A stretch of DNA of 38,980 nt from Cohaesibacter sp. (GTDB lineage: Bacteria > Pseudomonadota > Alphaproteobacteria > Rhizobiales > Cohaesibacteraceae). A program made the translations under genes and the position numbers. The stretch covers positions 1 through 38,980 of the forward strand of contig JAOXSG010000753.1 in the NCBI GenBank assembly GCA_025800105.1, given 5' to 3'. Below are positions 7,275 to 17,194 of this stretch, in pieces; position 1 is the first letter of the stretch, and every line of letters begins with the position of its first letter. Below the pieces are notes generated by a model. That model had not been told where the DNA came from and did no database searches. It was given only the letters and a program-made list of their open reading frames with translations.

Positions 7275-9089
7275 TCATGCCTTCTTCAATGTCTGGGAGA
7301 AAGACATGCTCTCGTCACATAGACGGTCTGCATGAACATTCACCTCTTGAGCAATTTCAAGCATATTTTCCATTGTATGTTCAACGCTCTGCACCATATC
7401 GGTAATCTCTGCCACCGCATTGACCATATTGGATGTCGATTGGGTAGAAGCATAAATTGACTGGGTCAATTCGGCAGAATTATCGCGTTGCTCAATCGTG
7501 CGATTGGCAACATCGGCTGCATGGTCAGCCAATTGATGAATGGTGTCAGAAATGCCTTCAATCGCCACAACAGCCTCTTGCGTTACTTTATCAATTTCGC
7601 TGGTTTGCCGGGCAATATCCTCTGTTGCTTTCGATGTCCGATCAGCCAATTGCTTGACTTCAGAGGCAACAATGGAAAAGCCTTTTCCAGCCTCTCCTGC
7701 ACGAGCAGCTTCAATGGTTGCATTCAACGCCAACAGATTGGTTTGATCCGCAACCGCATTGATCAATTCAACAACCTCACCAATCGATTGCGCATTGGTC
7801 GATAGCTTGGCGAGAATTTCCCCTGTTTGCTTGACTTCAGAGGCGGCATTTTTGGCTGTTTCCAAAGAATTTTCGGCCCGCACACCAATATCCTGCATCG
7901 TCTTGTCCAAGGCCCCACCAAGCTCGGAGATCTGCTCCGCCTGAGTGCGAACCATCGCCCCTTCTTCTTCTGTGGTGGCTGCCTTTTCATTAGAATGGCG
8001 GGTCAAATTCAAAGTCTGATCACAAGCAGAGCGCATGGCATCCGCTTGCTTGGACAATCGACCCACAAGCGTGCCAACTTTTTCATCAAACACACCGGAC
8101 ATATGCTGCATTTTTTTCAAGGTTTCAGCAAGAGAGGCAGACTTATTCGCATTCTCCCCTTCCAGCGCCAAACGCTCACGCGAGACTTGTTGCATACGAG
8201 AGACTGCCTGCGCCACAACCCCCACTTCGTCCTGACGATCAAGATGCTCGATTTCGCTGGTATGATCGCCTTCCAGAACATCACCAATCTTGACCGCAAG
8301 CTGACGCAAAGGCGCGGAGACGCTTTTGCTAATCTTAAACAACAAAGCCAGTGCCAGCACAGAGAAGATCGCAATCCCCCAAATAATATTCCATGCCCGC
8401 TCTTCTGCTGCCATCATTTGATCTGTGATATTATTCTTCACCTCAATGACGCCGCGCACATCCCCGACTTTCCAGCCGGTTTTGGGAGAATTGGGGCTGT
8501 TATTATGGCAAGCGACGCAGCCTTTAGCCATTTTATCAGCGGTTGCAATGCGCACAAAATTCTGTCCACCTTCGCTCACAAATTCCTTGACGACCCCATC
8601 TGAATTTTTCGACAGCTCATCCCAAGCCCGCTGCTGAAAGGCATCCAGCACTCTGGCCTCGCGAAAGGACCATGGATAAGGGCTATAGATATTGATTTCT
8701 TCTTTACTGCCCATTTGCGCGGTATAATCGAGCAAAAATGTCGTAGGCGCAGGAACATGATTTGCATGTGCCTGATACTCAGCAGACGGTTTAAGCGCGC
8801 CGCTCTTTTTGGCCCGCTTTGCAATATATTCGGTATAGAAAGCCCGCAAGGATTTAAGCTGCTGACTGCGATCAACAGACAAGCGCTCCGCCGAATCCAG
8901 CACGGCCTGCTCATTTGCCATTGGCAGATACCAAGCAAGACAAAAAATCAGAATGCCAAACAAAAATGGAATGGGAAGAAGGATTTTCCAAAAGAAGGAA
9001 CGCCGTATCTCACCTGTTTTATGAGTCATGTTCTGATTGGTCGTCTGCATAATAAAGCCCTGCACACCCTGTTGCCGATGGCCAATCAT
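7275..9089 (-). CDS. Methyl-accepting chemotaxis protein with c-type haem sensor domain
   Basis: About 604 residues. Order: TM1 (about 33-57); a periplasmic DUF3365/Tll0287-like domain holding a haem c motif KGCVACHNN (CxxCH at about 192-196) with the following [15 protein letters not shown]2 (about 233-254); HAMP; and a cytoplasmic coiled coil with the universal hairpin tip ([20 protein letters not shown], then [14 protein letters not shown]). It should cluster with CheA/CheW and steer motility in response to a redox or gas cue read by the haem. No che genes are nearby, so it is an orphan receptor. The start is uncertain: GTG 9092, ATG 9089, 9050 and 9029 are all in frame and none has a good ribosome site. 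Confidence 0.93.
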   Translation of the reverse strand: MIGHRQQGVQGFIMQTTNQNMTHKTGEIRRSFFWKILLPIPFLFGILIFCLAWYLPMANEQAVLDSAERLSVDRSQQLKSLRAFYTEYIAKRAKKSGALKPSAEYQAHANHVPAPTTFLLDYTAQMGSKEEINIYSPYPWSFREARVLDAFQQRAWDELSKNSDGVVKEFVSEGGQNFVRIATADKMAKGCVACHNNSPNSPKTGWKVGDVRGVIEVKNNITDQMMAAEERAWNIIWGIAIFSVLALALLFKISKSVSAPLRQLAVKIGDVLEGDHTSEIEHLDRQDEVGVVAQAVSRMQQVSRERLALEGENANKSASLAETLKKMQHMSGVFDEKVGTLVGRLSKQADAMRSACDQTLNLTRHSNEKAATTEEEGAMVRTQAEQISELGGALDKTMQDIGVRAENSLETAKNAASEVKQTGEILAKLSTNAQSIGEVVELINAVADQTNLLALNATIEAARAGEAGKGFSIVASEVKQLADRTSKATEDIARQTSEIDKVTQEAVVAIEGISDTIHQLADHAADVANRTIEQRDNSAELTQSIYASTQSTSNMVNAVAEITDMVQSVEHTMENMLEIAQEVNVHADRLCDESMSFSQTLKKA

Positions 9090-9169
9090 CACCTATCATC
9101 GTTAATGAACCCTTATATCGAGATCACATCATGATAGCTAAGTATTTGAATTAATTAGAAAATAAACAA

Positions 9170-9212
9170 TAACAAAAAGGGCCAATACAACCAAAATTGT
9201 AAAGGCCCTTTT
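9170..9212 (-). terminator. Rho-independent terminator of the pentapeptide-repeat gene
   Basis: Read on the minus strand: 9-bp stem AAAAGGGCC / GGCCCTTTT (arms 9175-9183 and 9204-9212), an inner TACAA/TTGTA pairing, then TTTTTGTTATTG. It lies about 30 bases after the stop of the pentapeptide-repeat gene. Confidence 0.8.
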
Positions 9213-9235
9213 AGAACATAGACTTATAAAATTCC
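9211..9235 (+). repeat. Short dispersed repeat, divergent copy
   Basis: TTAGAACATAGACTTATAAA followed by ATTCC; matches the family core GACRTARACTCATAAATCC with a few changes. It lies between the terminator and the stop of the pentapeptide-repeat gene. Confidence 0.4.
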
Positions 9236-9242
9236 AACACGA

Positions 9243-9758
9243 TCAATCACAGGTTCCAACCGAGTGATCGGCGCAAACGCGGCCATCGGGCCATGTTGCC
9301 CCGCCCAACAAAGCGGCAGTAAAAATCGCACCTGTAACATTGGAGCCGGTCAAATCTGCCCCACGCAAATCAGCATCCAGAAAATTGGCCTTTTGCAGAT
9401 TGGTAAAACTCAAATTGGCCCGTTGCAAATTCACTGCGTGCAAATGCGCCCGCTCCAGATTGGCCAAGGTCAAATCGGCCTCTTTGAGATTGGACAATTG
9501 CAAAATGGTGCCAAACAGATTGGCCCGGCGCAAATTAGCACGATCAAGACGCATGGTCGGCATAGAGGCATAACTCAAATCCTTGCCTTCCAACTGTGCC
9601 TCAATGCGCACAGCCCCCGTGCATTGACTGCCAGCCGTCATCTCGCAAATCATATTCACATCCTGATCCGGCTTAATGACGTCCGTCCATGCCAAAGCAG
9701 ACTGAACCCCCATCAGCGAGAGCAACGCCCCCGCAGCCCAAACTCCTATCTTGTTCAT
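9243..9758 (-). CDS. Secreted pentapeptide-repeat protein
   Basis: 171 residues from the ATG at 9758. A signal peptide (ALLSLMGVQSALA-W) is followed by a short Cys-containing segment and about 14 tandem A(N/D)LxX pentapeptides (for example ANLRRANLFG, ANLERAHLHA, ADLRGADLTG) that fold as a right-handed quadrilateral beta-helix. Cys residues near both ends may clamp the fold. Secretion distinguishes it from Qnr/MfpA-type gyrase mimics, so a structural or binding role in the periplasm is more likely; the partner is unknown. The frame is open upstream to 9836 but the signal peptide fixes the start. Confidence 0.88.
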   Translation of the reverse strand: MNKIGVWAAGALLSLMGVQSALAWTDVIKPDQDVNMICEMTAGSQCTGAVRIEAQLEGKDLSYASMPTMRLDRANLRRANLFGTILQLSNLKEADLTLANLERAHLHAVNLQRANLSFTNLQKANFLDADLRGADLTGSNVTGAIFTAALLGGATWPDGRVCADHSVGTCD

Positions 9759-10007
9759 GCCACCGACCTTTATGTTTGAAAACCCTATGGAACCATAAAA
9801 GCCAAATTTGCCCGAAACAGACTTAACCAACATCAATTTATAATTTCAAACAAAAGCAACTACAAAGCCAGATAGAAGCATTTTCATCGCCAAGGCAGAA
9901 GAAAAATAACCCGATCACCCTTTTCTATCTGCCTCTTTGCGATTATGGATGGTCCTTCAAACGCATCAAACCATCCCTGCCTGAAAATCTTAAAGGATCT
10001 GTCAGCC

Positions 10008-10865
10008 ATGAATTATCGCCATATTTATCACGCAGGCAATTTTGCTGACATTCTCAAGCATTTGATCCTGACACGAATCCTTCTTTATATGGGCAGGAAA
10101 GACAAACCCTATTTCGTGCTCGATAGTCATGCCGGGATCGGCCTTTATGATTTGCAAAGCGAGCAAGCGGGCAAGACCGGCGAATGGGAAGAGGGTCTGG
10201 GCCGCATCATGGGAGAAAACGCCGCGCCAATCCCGCAAAAAGTCATAGAACTGATGGCCCCCTTCATCGATGCAATCAAAGACTTCAACCCCGATGGCTC
10301 CCTATCCACCTATCCCGGCTCACCAGCCCTCATTCAAACGCTGTGCCGCGAGCAGGACCGCTTCACCTTTGTCGAAAAACATCCCGATGATGTGGAAAGC
10401 CTTCAAGCCAATATTGGCCGGGATCGCCGCGCCCATATCAAAAAAGATGATGGCTGGGTCTCCTTGCGCTCAGATCTGCCCCCAAAAGAGCGGCGCGCTC
10501 TGGTGCTGGTTGATCCCCCCTTTGAGGAAGAGCGCGAATATCAACGCATGATCCACCATTTCCAGCGCGGCTTCAAACGCTTTTCTACTGGCACCTATTG
10601 CCTTTGGTATCCCATCAAGGCCCGGCGCGATGTCGAGGAAGCCGTCCAATATCTCAAAGATATGGACCAACCCAATATTTTGCGCGCGGAATTGGTCATC
10701 CAGAAAATGGACAATGCCAAACGGCTCAATGGCACGGGGCTGTTCATCATCAACCCGCCCTATTCCCTCTATCAGGAATTGCAAATCCTGTTGCCTTTCC
10801 TTGCACAAAGATTGGGGCAAAGCGCCAACCGCCATTATCTGGAGTGGATTTCAGAGCCAAAATAA
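10008..10865 (+). CDS. rlmJ: 23S rRNA (adenine-2030-N6)-methyltransferase RlmJ
   Basis: 285 residues. The N terminus MNYRHIYHAGNFADILKH is the hallmark of RlmJ (YhiR), which methylates N6 of A2030 in 23S rRNA. The SAM-binding segment FVLDSHAGIGLYDL and the catalytic LVDPPFEEE (DPPF variant of the DPPY motif) are present. The ATG at 10008 has AAAGGA upstream and begins exactly where the family does; an upstream in-frame codon at 9945 would add 21 unlikely residues. In E. coli the protein is also called a factor for use of external DNA. Confidence 0.95.
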   Translation: MNYRHIYHAGNFADILKHLILTRILLYMGRKDKPYFVLDSHAGIGLYDLQSEQAGKTGEWEEGLGRIMGENAAPIPQKVIELMAPFIDAIKDFNPDGSLSTYPGSPALIQTLCREQDRFTFVEKHPDDVESLQANIGRDRRAHIKKDDGWVSLRSDLPPKERRALVLVDPPFEEEREYQRMIHHFQRGFKRFSTGTYCLWYPIKARRDVEEAVQYLKDMDQPNILRAELVIQKMDNAKRLNGTGLFIINPPYSLYQELQILLPFLAQRLGQSANRHYLEWISEPK

Positions 10866-10910
10866 TTAATCTTATCATGCGCGACTGACCCACGATCATG
10901 AGAGGCCACC

Positions 10911-11564
10911 ATGCACCCATTGGCACGTTGTCTTATCGCTCTTTTGGCAAATTTAAGCCTGACATCTCTTGCCACAGCGCAACAGGCAGGGGATTTTGAC
11001 TATTATCTGCTCGCCCTGTCCTGGTCCCCATCCTATTGCGCCGATGATGGCAAAAAGGGCCGCGATAGCCTGCAATGCTATTCTGATCGCCGCTATGGCT
11101 TTGTCATTCATGGTCTGTGGCCCCAATATAACAAGGGCTATCCGCAATATTGCGAGACCGGCTTAAAAAAACCGTCCAAAAAGCTGGTCGATCAAATGCT
11201 AAAATTCTCCCCCAGCCGTGGCCTGATCCATCATGAATGGAAAAAGCACGGCACCTGCACCGGCTTATCGTCTCTGGACTATTTCCGCCTCGCGGTGAAA
11301 AGCTTCAAAAAACTCAACCGCCCCCAAAGCCTTGTTGGCCTTGATCGACCGGCCATGAAAACAACGGCCCAGATCCGCAAGGAAATTCTCGCCGCTAACC
11401 CCGATATGCCAGCCGATGGTCTGGTGATCACCTGCAAACGGCAAAAATTGCGCGAAATCCGCATCTGTCTGAGCAAAAACGGCAAGTATAAACGCTGTTC
11501 CGCCTCTGCCTTGCGCGGCATGTGCCGCCAAAAAGGCAAATTGCGCATCCTCTCTGCCCGCTGA
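10911..11564 (+). CDS. Secreted T2-family ribonuclease
   Basis: 217 residues. A signal peptide (to about ATAQQA) precedes a T2 RNase domain with both catalytic sequences: CAS I GFVIHGLWPQ (His67) and CAS II HHEWKKHGTC (His108, Glu109, His113). RNase I-type enzymes cut RNA without strong base preference through 2',3'-cyclic intermediates in the periplasm. Cysteines (SYCADD, LQCYSD, QYCETG, GTCTG, ITCKRQ, ICLSK, RCSAS, GMCRQ) suit the usual disulfides. The C-terminal part is very basic. Confidence 0.93.
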   Translation: MHPLARCLIALLANLSLTSLATAQQAGDFDYYLLALSWSPSYCADDGKKGRDSLQCYSDRRYGFVIHGLWPQYNKGYPQYCETGLKKPSKKLVDQMLKFSPSRGLIHHEWKKHGTCTGLSSLDYFRLAVKSFKKLNRPQSLVGLDRPAMKTTAQIRKEILAANPDMPADGLVITCKRQKLREIRICLSKNGKYKRCSASALRGMCRQKGKLRILSAR

Positions 11565-11618
11565 CATGCACCATGTCGCCATATTATAAATTCTGCCTCT
11601 CTTTTCCAAGGAAGTCTC

Positions 11619-12251
11619 ATGAAACTGCGTTCTTCTCCCCCCTCTCCCTTTGGCCGTAAAGTGAAAATTGCCGCCAAATTGCTTGGCCTTTACGATCAGA
11701 TCACAGTGGAAAATGGCGACACCAAAGACCCGCAGGACGATCTGCGCCAGCAAAATCCCTTGGGCAAAATTCCCATCCTCATTCTGCAAGATGGCGACTG
11801 CATTTACGATTCTCGCGTCATTCTTGACCATCTGGACGAGCTGGCAGAGGGATCCCTCATCCCCAAAGACAGCACAGAGCGCCGCAAAGCCCAAACCCTG
11901 CAAGCGCTAGCCGATGGCCTAATGGATGCCTCTATCCTGATTGTCTATGAAACCCGTATGCGCCCGGACAATGAACGCAGCCCCAGCTGGATTGACTATC
12001 AGAGCGAAAAAGTCACCCGCAGCCTTGAGCATCTTGAGCATCAATGCGCAAATCCTCAAAGCGGCCCTGAACTCAATCTGGAAACGGGCCTGCATGTGGG
12101 CCATATCGCCCTTGCCTGTGCCCTTGGCTACCGCGATTTGCGCTTTGGTAGTGATTGGCGCACCACCTATCCCAATCTGGCCACATGGCTGGCCGCGTTT
12201 GAAGCAAAAGTCCCCGCCTTTGCACAAACCAAATTCGACCCAGACGCATAA
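11619..12251 (+). CDS. Glutathione S-transferase family protein
   Basis: 210 residues. The N-terminal thioredoxin-like domain has the GST signatures SSPPSPFGRKVKIAAKLLGL, the cis-Pro GKIPILIL and the glutathione gamma-Glu-binding YDSRVILDHLDE. An alpha-helical C-terminal domain follows. The catalytic position falls in SPPSPFGRK, as in the GstB/YibF-like bacterial group. The substrate is unknown. It follows the RNase T2 gene after 54 bases in the same direction. Confidence 0.9.
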   Translation: MKLRSSPPSPFGRKVKIAAKLLGLYDQITVENGDTKDPQDDLRQQNPLGKIPILILQDGDCIYDSRVILDHLDELAEGSLIPKDSTERRKAQTLQALADGLMDASILIVYETRMRPDNERSPSWIDYQSEKVTRSLEHLEHQCANPQSGPELNLETGLHVGHIALACALGYRDLRFGSDWRTTYPNLATWLAAFEAKVPAFAQTKFDPDA

Positions 12252-12296
12252 ATGCCCCATAGCATAACCCCAGCATAAGCCAATAAAGAGGCCCCC

Positions 12297-13142
12297 ATGT
12301 CACTCAGCCGCATTCCCTCCATTCAATCCAACCGCCATGTCAAATCTGGCCAGATTGCCGATGATATCGATTTCGAGATCAAAGGCAGTGAAATGCAATT
12401 TGTCGAGATTGAACTCGATCCCGGGGAATCCGCCATTTCAGAAGCCGGTGCCATGATGTTCAAACATCCCGCCATCGAAATGAGCACCGTCTTTGGTGAT
12501 GGGTCCGAGCAACAGGGCGGCTTTTTTGGAAAATTGGTCGGCGCAGGCAAACGTCTGATCACCGGCGAAAGCCTTTTCACAACCGTCTTCACCCATACCG
12601 GCACAGGCAAAGTGCGGGTGGCCTTTGCCGCCCCCTATGCCGGTCATATCGTGCCTTTGAAGCTGGATGAATTTGGCGGCACCATAATCGCTCAAAAAGA
12701 CAGTTTTCTGGCGGCGGCCAAGGGCGTCTCCATCGGCATTCACATCCAGCAGCGCGTCATGACCGGTCTGTTTGGTGGCGAAGGCTTCATCATGCAAAAA
12801 CTGGACGGCGACGGCTGGGCCTTCATTCATGCAGGTGGCACCATCATTGAAAAAGAGCTGGCAGCAGGTGAAGAGCTTCATGTCGATACAGGCTGTATCG
12901 CAGCCTATACCGCCGGGGTCGATTTCGATCTGGTGCAGGCAGGCTCGGTCAAAAGCATGATTTTTGGCGGCGAAGGAGTCTTTTTCGCCAAACTCAGAGG
13001 CCCCGGCAAAGTCTGGCTTCAATCCCTGCCTTTCTCACGCCTTGCAGGCCGCATGTATATGTCCATGCCACAAGGCGGCGGCGCACGACAGGGCGAAGGC
13101 TCAATCCTTGGCGGCATTGGCGACATACTCGACGGCGATTAG
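12297..13142 (+). CDS. TIGR00266 / AIM24 family protein
   Basis: 281 residues. The core begins at FEIKGSEMQFVEIELDPGE and continues AGAMMFKHPAIEMSTVFGDG, typical of the TIGR00266 (AIM24) family, a tryptophan-RNA-binding-attenuator-like beta-barrel fold of unknown bacterial function. The Gly-rich tail (GGGARQGEGSILGGIGDILDG) is also family-like. The ATG at 12297 has AAGAGG upstream and gives about 27 extra residues before the core. A terminator follows, so the gene ends its transcription unit. Confidence 0.88.
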   Translation: MSLSRIPSIQSNRHVKSGQIADDIDFEIKGSEMQFVEIELDPGESAISEAGAMMFKHPAIEMSTVFGDGSEQQGGFFGKLVGAGKRLITGESLFTTVFTHTGTGKVRVAFAAPYAGHIVPLKLDEFGGTIIAQKDSFLAAAKGVSIGIHIQQRVMTGLFGGEGFIMQKLDGDGWAFIHAGGTIIEKELAAGEELHVDTGCIAAYTAGVDFDLVQAGSVKSMIFGGEGVFFAKLRGPGKVWLQSLPFSRLAGRMYMSMPQGGGARQGEGSILGGIGDILDGD

Positions 13143-13158
13143 GCCATAGACTGATAAA
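13139..13158 (+). repeat. Short dispersed repeat, divergent copy
   Basis: TTAGGCCATAGACTGATAAA, overlapping the stop codon of the AIM24-like gene; a degenerate member of the family seen at 3192 and 35965. Confidence 0.4.
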
Positions 13159-13170
13159 GAAACAAAAAGC

Positions 13171-13208
13171 AGCAGACTTTGGCGATCAGCACAAAGTCTG
13201 CTATTTTT
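13171..13208 (+). terminator. Rho-independent terminator of the AIM24-like gene
   Basis: 11-bp perfect stem AGCAGACTTTG / CAAAGTCTGCT (13171-13181 and 13192-13202) followed by ATTTTTC. Confidence 0.8.
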
Positions 13209-13277
13209 CAATTTAATCTGCGGATGCCGTGCAACAACGGTTTCAAAGCTCTGCCCAACCCCCTATATAAGGGCAAG

Positions 13278-13302
13278 ACTCAAGGCATAAAACTCAAGGC
13301 AT
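13278..13302 (+). repeat. Two direct 11-mers before the exchanger gene
   Basis: ACTCAAGGCAT occurs at 13278-13288 and 13292-13302, 14 bases apart. It could be a regulatory site for the exchanger gene or chance. Confidence 0.25.
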
Positions 13303-13362
13303 GGCGGATGACAAACCAGCTTGTCTGCCCAAAACCAGTGAAAAATGGACCAGTGCTGACAC

Positions 13363-14313
13363 ATGCTCATGTATTTTAGTTTGATTGGCGGGCTCGTGCT
13401 GTTGCTTGTGGCAGGCGATCTTCTTGTAAGAGGCGCCATTGCCCTTGCCACCCGTTTTGGCATCCCCCCTTTGGTCATTGGCCTGACCATTGTTTCCTTT
13501 GGCACCTCTGCCCCAGAGCTGATCATTTCTCTAAATGCCGCCTTTGAAGACGCCCCCGGCATTGCCATAGGCAATGTGGTTGGCTCCAATATCGCCAATG
13601 TCTTGCTGGTCTTGGGCATGCCCGCCCTGATCCGTGTCACCCAATGCTCTGAGAGCGGCACCCGCTCATCCACCGTCTTTATGATGGCAGTCTCTATCAT
13701 TTTCACCGCCCTGTGCTGGCAAGGCGTGCTGGACATCACCGCAGGCGTCATTCTTCTGGCTTTGCTTGCCTTCTTCCTGTCATGGACCGTCTGGACCTCC
13801 CGACGCGCCCAAAATAGCCAAGGCAGCGATTTGCTGGATGAGGATCTGCTGGAAGAAGCCCCCAAAAATCTGGGACTGGCCATTCTGTTCACCATTGTTG
13901 GGATGATCGGCTTGCCAATTGGTGGCCATTTCACCATTGAAGGGGCCAGCAGCATTGCCCGCACATGGGGCGTTTCTGAGGCGGCCATCGGCCTGACCAT
14001 TGTCGCCATTGGCACATCTCTACCCGAGCTGGTCACTACAATGGTTGCCGCCATCCGCAATCAATCCGCTGTGGCAATTGGCAATGTGGTCGGCTCCAAC
14101 ATTTTCAACATTCTGGCCATTATGGGCGTCACAGCAACGGTGATTGACATTCCCGTACCAGAGGAAATTCTGGAATTTGACCTCTGGATCATGCTGGCAA
14201 GCTCGGCACTGATGCTGCCTGTTGCTCTCTATTGTATGCAACTAACCAAAATACGCGGTATTGCCATGCTCATGGCCTATACCGCCTATATCATACTGGT
14301 CTTTGAGCATTAA
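13363..14313 (+). CDS. Calcium/sodium antiporter (CaCA family, YrbG-like)
   Basis: 316 residues with about ten membrane segments in two inverted halves. Each half has an alpha-repeat: GTSAPELIISLNAA with GNVVGSNIANVLLVLG in the first, and GTSLPELVTTMVAA with GNVVGSNIFNILAIMG in the second. The acidic Glu residues of the two PEL motifs coordinate the cation. The central cytoplasmic loop is acidic (DLLDEDLLEEAPKN). The family exchanges Ca2+ or related cations for Na+ or H+ across the inner membrane. ATG codons at 13363 and 13369 are both possible starts; neither has a strong ribosome site. Confidence 0.95.
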   Translation: MLMYFSLIGGLVLLLVAGDLLVRGAIALATRFGIPPLVIGLTIVSFGTSAPELIISLNAAFEDAPGIAIGNVVGSNIANVLLVLGMPALIRVTQCSESGTRSSTVFMMAVSIIFTALCWQGVLDITAGVILLALLAFFLSWTVWTSRRAQNSQGSDLLDEDLLEEAPKNLGLAILFTIVGMIGLPIGGHFTIEGASSIARTWGVSEAAIGLTIVAIGTSLPELVTTMVAAIRNQSAVAIGNVVGSNIFNILAIMGVTATVIDIPVPEEILEFDLWIMLASSALMLPVALYCMQLTKIRGIAMLMAYTAYIILVFEH

Positions 14314-14350
14314 GAACCAGACTTAGAAGTCAGATCACTCTGATGTGAAG

Positions 14351-14386
14351 GCAGCCGGAAAAGACCGGCTGCATTTCGCCTTTTCT
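14351..14386 (+). terminator. Terminator-like hairpin after the exchanger gene
   Basis: Perfect 8-bp GC-rich stem GCAGCCGG / CCGGCTGC with a 6-base loop, followed by ATTTCGCCTTTTC. The T-tract is interrupted, so termination may be partial before uvrC. Confidence 0.6.
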
Positions 14387-14415
14387 GTCTATCAAATCCC
14401 GCATAAACTGGTGAC

Positions 14416-16359
14416 ATGAGCGATCAGCCTGACGATATCCAAAGCAATCAAGACACAGCACCAGAGCCAAAACCAACCGGCTTTGGCGTGATTGCCGATT
14501 TTGTGCGCCACTTGCCAAACACGCCCGGCGTCTATCGCATGCTGGATGCACAAGACACGGTGCTCTATGTCGGCAAGGCACGCGATCTCAAACGCCGCGT
14601 CTCCAACTATGCCCGCCATAGCAATCAGAGCAACCGGATCTTGCGGATGATCCACCTCACCGCATCGATGGAATTTGTCAATACAGCAACAGAAACCGAA
14701 GCCCTGTTGCTGGAAGCCAATCTGATCAAGCGTTTGAAGCCGCGTTTCAACGTGCTACTGCGCGATGACAAAAGCTTCCCCTATATCGTCATTGGCAAGG
14801 ATCACCCGGCCCCACAAATTGCCAAACATCGCGGCGCCCGCAAACGCGATGCAAAATATTATGGCCCCTTTGCCTCGGCCAGCGCCGTCAACAAAACCAT
14901 CCATACGCTGGAAAAAGCCTTTTTGCTGCGCACCTGCACCGATTCTATGTATGACAGCCGCACCCGCCCTTGCCTGCAATATCAAATCAAACGCTGCTCT
15001 GGCCCCTGCACCGGAGAAATTTCCCAGCCCGATTATGCAGAGCTGGTACAACAGGCCCACCAATTCCTCTCTGGCAGAAGTCAGGATCTACAAAAGGAAA
15101 TGGCCGATCAGATGCAGGTCGCCTCTGACGAGCTGGATTTTGAGCGTGCCGCCATTTTGCGCGATCGCATTGCCGCCCTCACCCAGATCCAGTCCCATCA
15201 GGGCATCAACCCCCAAAGCCTGCAAGAAGCCGATGTCTTTGCCTGCCATCAGCAAGGCGGCCAGACATGCATTCAGGTTTTCTTCTTCCGCACCGGGCAA
15301 AATTGGGGCAACCGGGCCTATTTCCCACGGGCTGACAAAAGTCTGGATGAAGTCGATATTCTCAGCCCCTTTCTGGTGCAATTTTACGACAACAAGCCCA
15401 TCCCGCGGCAAATTCTTGTCTCCCATGATTTGCCCGAACAGGATTTGATCAGCGAGGCCCTCACCTCCCGTTCCGAGTTCAAAGTACAATTGCTCAAACC
15501 ACAGCGCGGCGAAAAAAAGGAGCTGGTCGAACAGGCCCTGACCAATGCTCGCGAAGCATTGGGGCGGCGTCTGGCAGAAACCGCCTCGCAACAAAAGCTC
15601 TTGCAGGGATTGGCAGACATTCTGGATTTGCCAACGCCCCCCAACCGCATCGAAGTCTATGACAACAGCCATATTCAAGGCACCAATGCCGTCGGCGGCA
15701 TGATTGTGGCAGGCCCTGAAGGCTTCATGAAAAATCAATATCGCAAATTCAACATCAAGTCAGACAGCATCACCCCCGGCGATGATTATGGCATGATGCG
15801 CGAAGTCATGACCCGCCGTTTCTCACGCCTGCTTAAGGAAAATGGCCCCCGCCCAAACCAACAAACAGAAGAAACGAACCCGGACTTGCCACCCGCTAAC
15901 GATGCCCCCCCATGGCCCGATCTGTTGCTGATTGATGGCGGCCTTGGCCAGCTGAATACAGTCAAAGAGACATTAGCCGAGCTTGGCATTGAGGATTTGC
16001 CGCTGGTCGGCGTCGCCAAAGGACCGGACAGGGATGCAGGACGGGAAAAATTCTTCATGCCCGGACGCGACAGCTTCATGTTGCCCTTACGCGACCCCGT
16101 TCTCTATTATATTCAGCGCCTGCGCGATGAGGCCCACCGTTATGCCATCGGCAGCCATCGCACCCGCCGATCCAACCAGATCAGCAAAACCGGCCTTGAT
16201 GATATCCCCGGCATTGGCCCGGCCCGAAAACGCGCCCTTTTGCACCATTTTGGCACCGCAAAAGCGGTCACCAATGCAGCCCTGTCAGACTTGCTGGCCG
16301 TAGAAGGCATTTCTGATCAAATGGCCCGCACCATTCACGCCTTTTTCCAAAATGACTGA
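14416..16359 (+). CDS. uvrC: UvrABC system protein C (excinuclease)
   Basis: 647 residues. UvrC makes both incisions beside a lesion verified by UvrB. The GIY-YIG nuclease domain is near residues 30-115 ([27 protein letters not shown]); a Cys-containing stretch [20 protein letters not shown] follows; the UVR motif is at about 225-255 ([20 protein letters not shown]); the RNase H-like 5'-incision domain includes [17 protein letters not shown] and [10 protein letters not shown]; and two helix-hairpin-helix motifs end the protein ([29 protein letters not shown]). An insertion rich in Pro/Asn/Glu sits at about residues 475-500. The order uvrC-pgsA-moaD-moaE is typical of Hyphomicrobiales. Confidence 0.98.
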   Translation: MSDQPDDIQSNQDTAPEPKPTGFGVIADFVRHLPNTPGVYRMLDAQDTVLYVGKARDLKRRVSNYARHSNQSNRILRMIHLTASMEFVNTATETEALLLEANLIKRLKPRFNVLLRDDKSFPYIVIGKDHPAPQIAKHRGARKRDAKYYGPFASASAVNKTIHTLEKAFLLRTCTDSMYDSRTRPCLQYQIKRCSGPCTGEISQPDYAELVQQAHQFLSGRSQDLQKEMADQMQVASDELDFERAAILRDRIAALTQIQSHQGINPQSLQEADVFACHQQGGQTCIQVFFFRTGQNWGNRAYFPRADKSLDEVDILSPFLVQFYDNKPIPRQILVSHDLPEQDLISEALTSRSEFKVQLLKPQRGEKKELVEQALTNAREALGRRLAETASQQKLLQGLADILDLPTPPNRIEVYDNSHIQGTNAVGGMIVAGPEGFMKNQYRKFNIKSDSITPGDDYGMMREVMTRRFSRLLKENGPRPNQQTEETNPDLPPANDAPPWPDLLLIDGGLGQLNTVKETLAELGIEDLPLVGVAKGPDRDAGREKFFMPGRDSFMLPLRDPVLYYIQRLRDEAHRYAIGSHRTRRSNQISKTGLDDIPGIGPARKRALLHHFGTAKAVTNAALSDLLAVEGISDQMARTIHAFFQND

Positions 16360-16542
16360 CCTCTGCTCCGCCGCGCTAAAAAGACAGAGCAGAAGATAAC
16401 AATAAGTTATACAAAGCCTTTGATAAAAAAACAGCTCCGTCCAAGAGCCTGTAACAAGTCGCATTGACCTGACCCATAGATCATGCTTTGAAGGAAAGCA
16501 GTACAATGCCACTCTGGCAGACATAAAGGACCAAAGCTTTTA

Positions 16543-17118
16543 ATGAAAAAGTCAACCACCTTCAGCCTGCCAAACATCCTGACCTATGGCCGCATTCTGG
16601 CAGTTCCTGCTCTGGTGATCTGTATGCTTTGGCCAGATTCAGACACGGCCCGCTGGACAGCGCTTGGTATTTTTGCCGCTGCCGCCATCACCGATTTTTT
16701 CGACGGATATCTGGCCCGCATTCTCAATGTTCAGTCCGCTTTGGGCAGAATGCTAGACCCAATCGCCGACAAATTGCTGGTCTCCATTTCCATTTTAATG
16801 CTGGCCGCCGCCGACACCTTAAAAGACTTTCACCTCTGGGCAGGGGTCATCATCCTGTGCCGCGAAATTCTTGTCTCAGGCTTGCGCGAATTTTTGGCTG
16901 AATTGCAGGTCAGCGTTCCCGTTACTCGCCTTGCCAAATGGAAAACCACCGCCCAACTGGTCGCCCTTGGCTTTTTGCTGGCAGGCCCCGCGGGCGACAA
17001 GGTGCTGCCCTTCAACACTGAAATCGGCCTGACCCTGTTATGGATTTCTGCCCTGCTGACCCTTTATACCGGCTATGATTATTTCCGGGCAGGCATTCAT
17101 TATTTGCTAGATGATTAA
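16543..17118 (+). CDS. pgsA: CDP-diacylglycerol--glycerol-3-phosphate 3-phosphatidyltransferase
   Basis: 191 residues, integral membrane. It makes phosphatidylglycerol phosphate, the committed step to phosphatidylglycerol and cardiolipin. The CDP-alcohol phosphotransferase motif D-G-x2-A-R-x8-G-x3-D-x3-D is complete: Asp54, Gly55, Ala58, Arg59, Gly68, Asp72, Asp76 in DFFDGYLARI...GRMLDPIADK. The N-terminal LPNILTYGRI is the usual PgsA start. AAAGGA lies 12 bases before the ATG. It stands between uvrC and the molybdopterin synthase genes. Confidence 0.96.
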   Translation: MKKSTTFSLPNILTYGRILAVPALVICMLWPDSDTARWTALGIFAAAAITDFFDGYLARILNVQSALGRMLDPIADKLLVSISILMLAAADTLKDFHLWAGVIILCREILVSGLREFLAELQVSVPVTRLAKWKTTAQLVALGFLLAGPAGDKVLPFNTEIGLTLLWISALLTLYTGYDYFRAGIHYLLDD

Positions 17119-17194
17119 TCTCAAGACAAGCATCGTGAAAATGGTCTAAACTTAACAAACCCTTTCAAAGGAGTGATAAGAAAAGGACCAGCTC

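Noticed and set aside
7827..8603. 258-codon plus-strand frame opposite the chemoreceptor
   Set aside because: Antisense shadow; the minus strand encodes a complete MCP with all domains.
9264..9779. Repetitive plus-strand frame opposite the pentapeptide gene (QIG-type repeats)
   Set aside because: The apparent repeat is the complement of the pentapeptide codons; the minus strand has a signal peptide and a known fold.
15088..15738. 216-codon minus-strand frame inside uvrC
   Set aside because: Shadow of uvrC.
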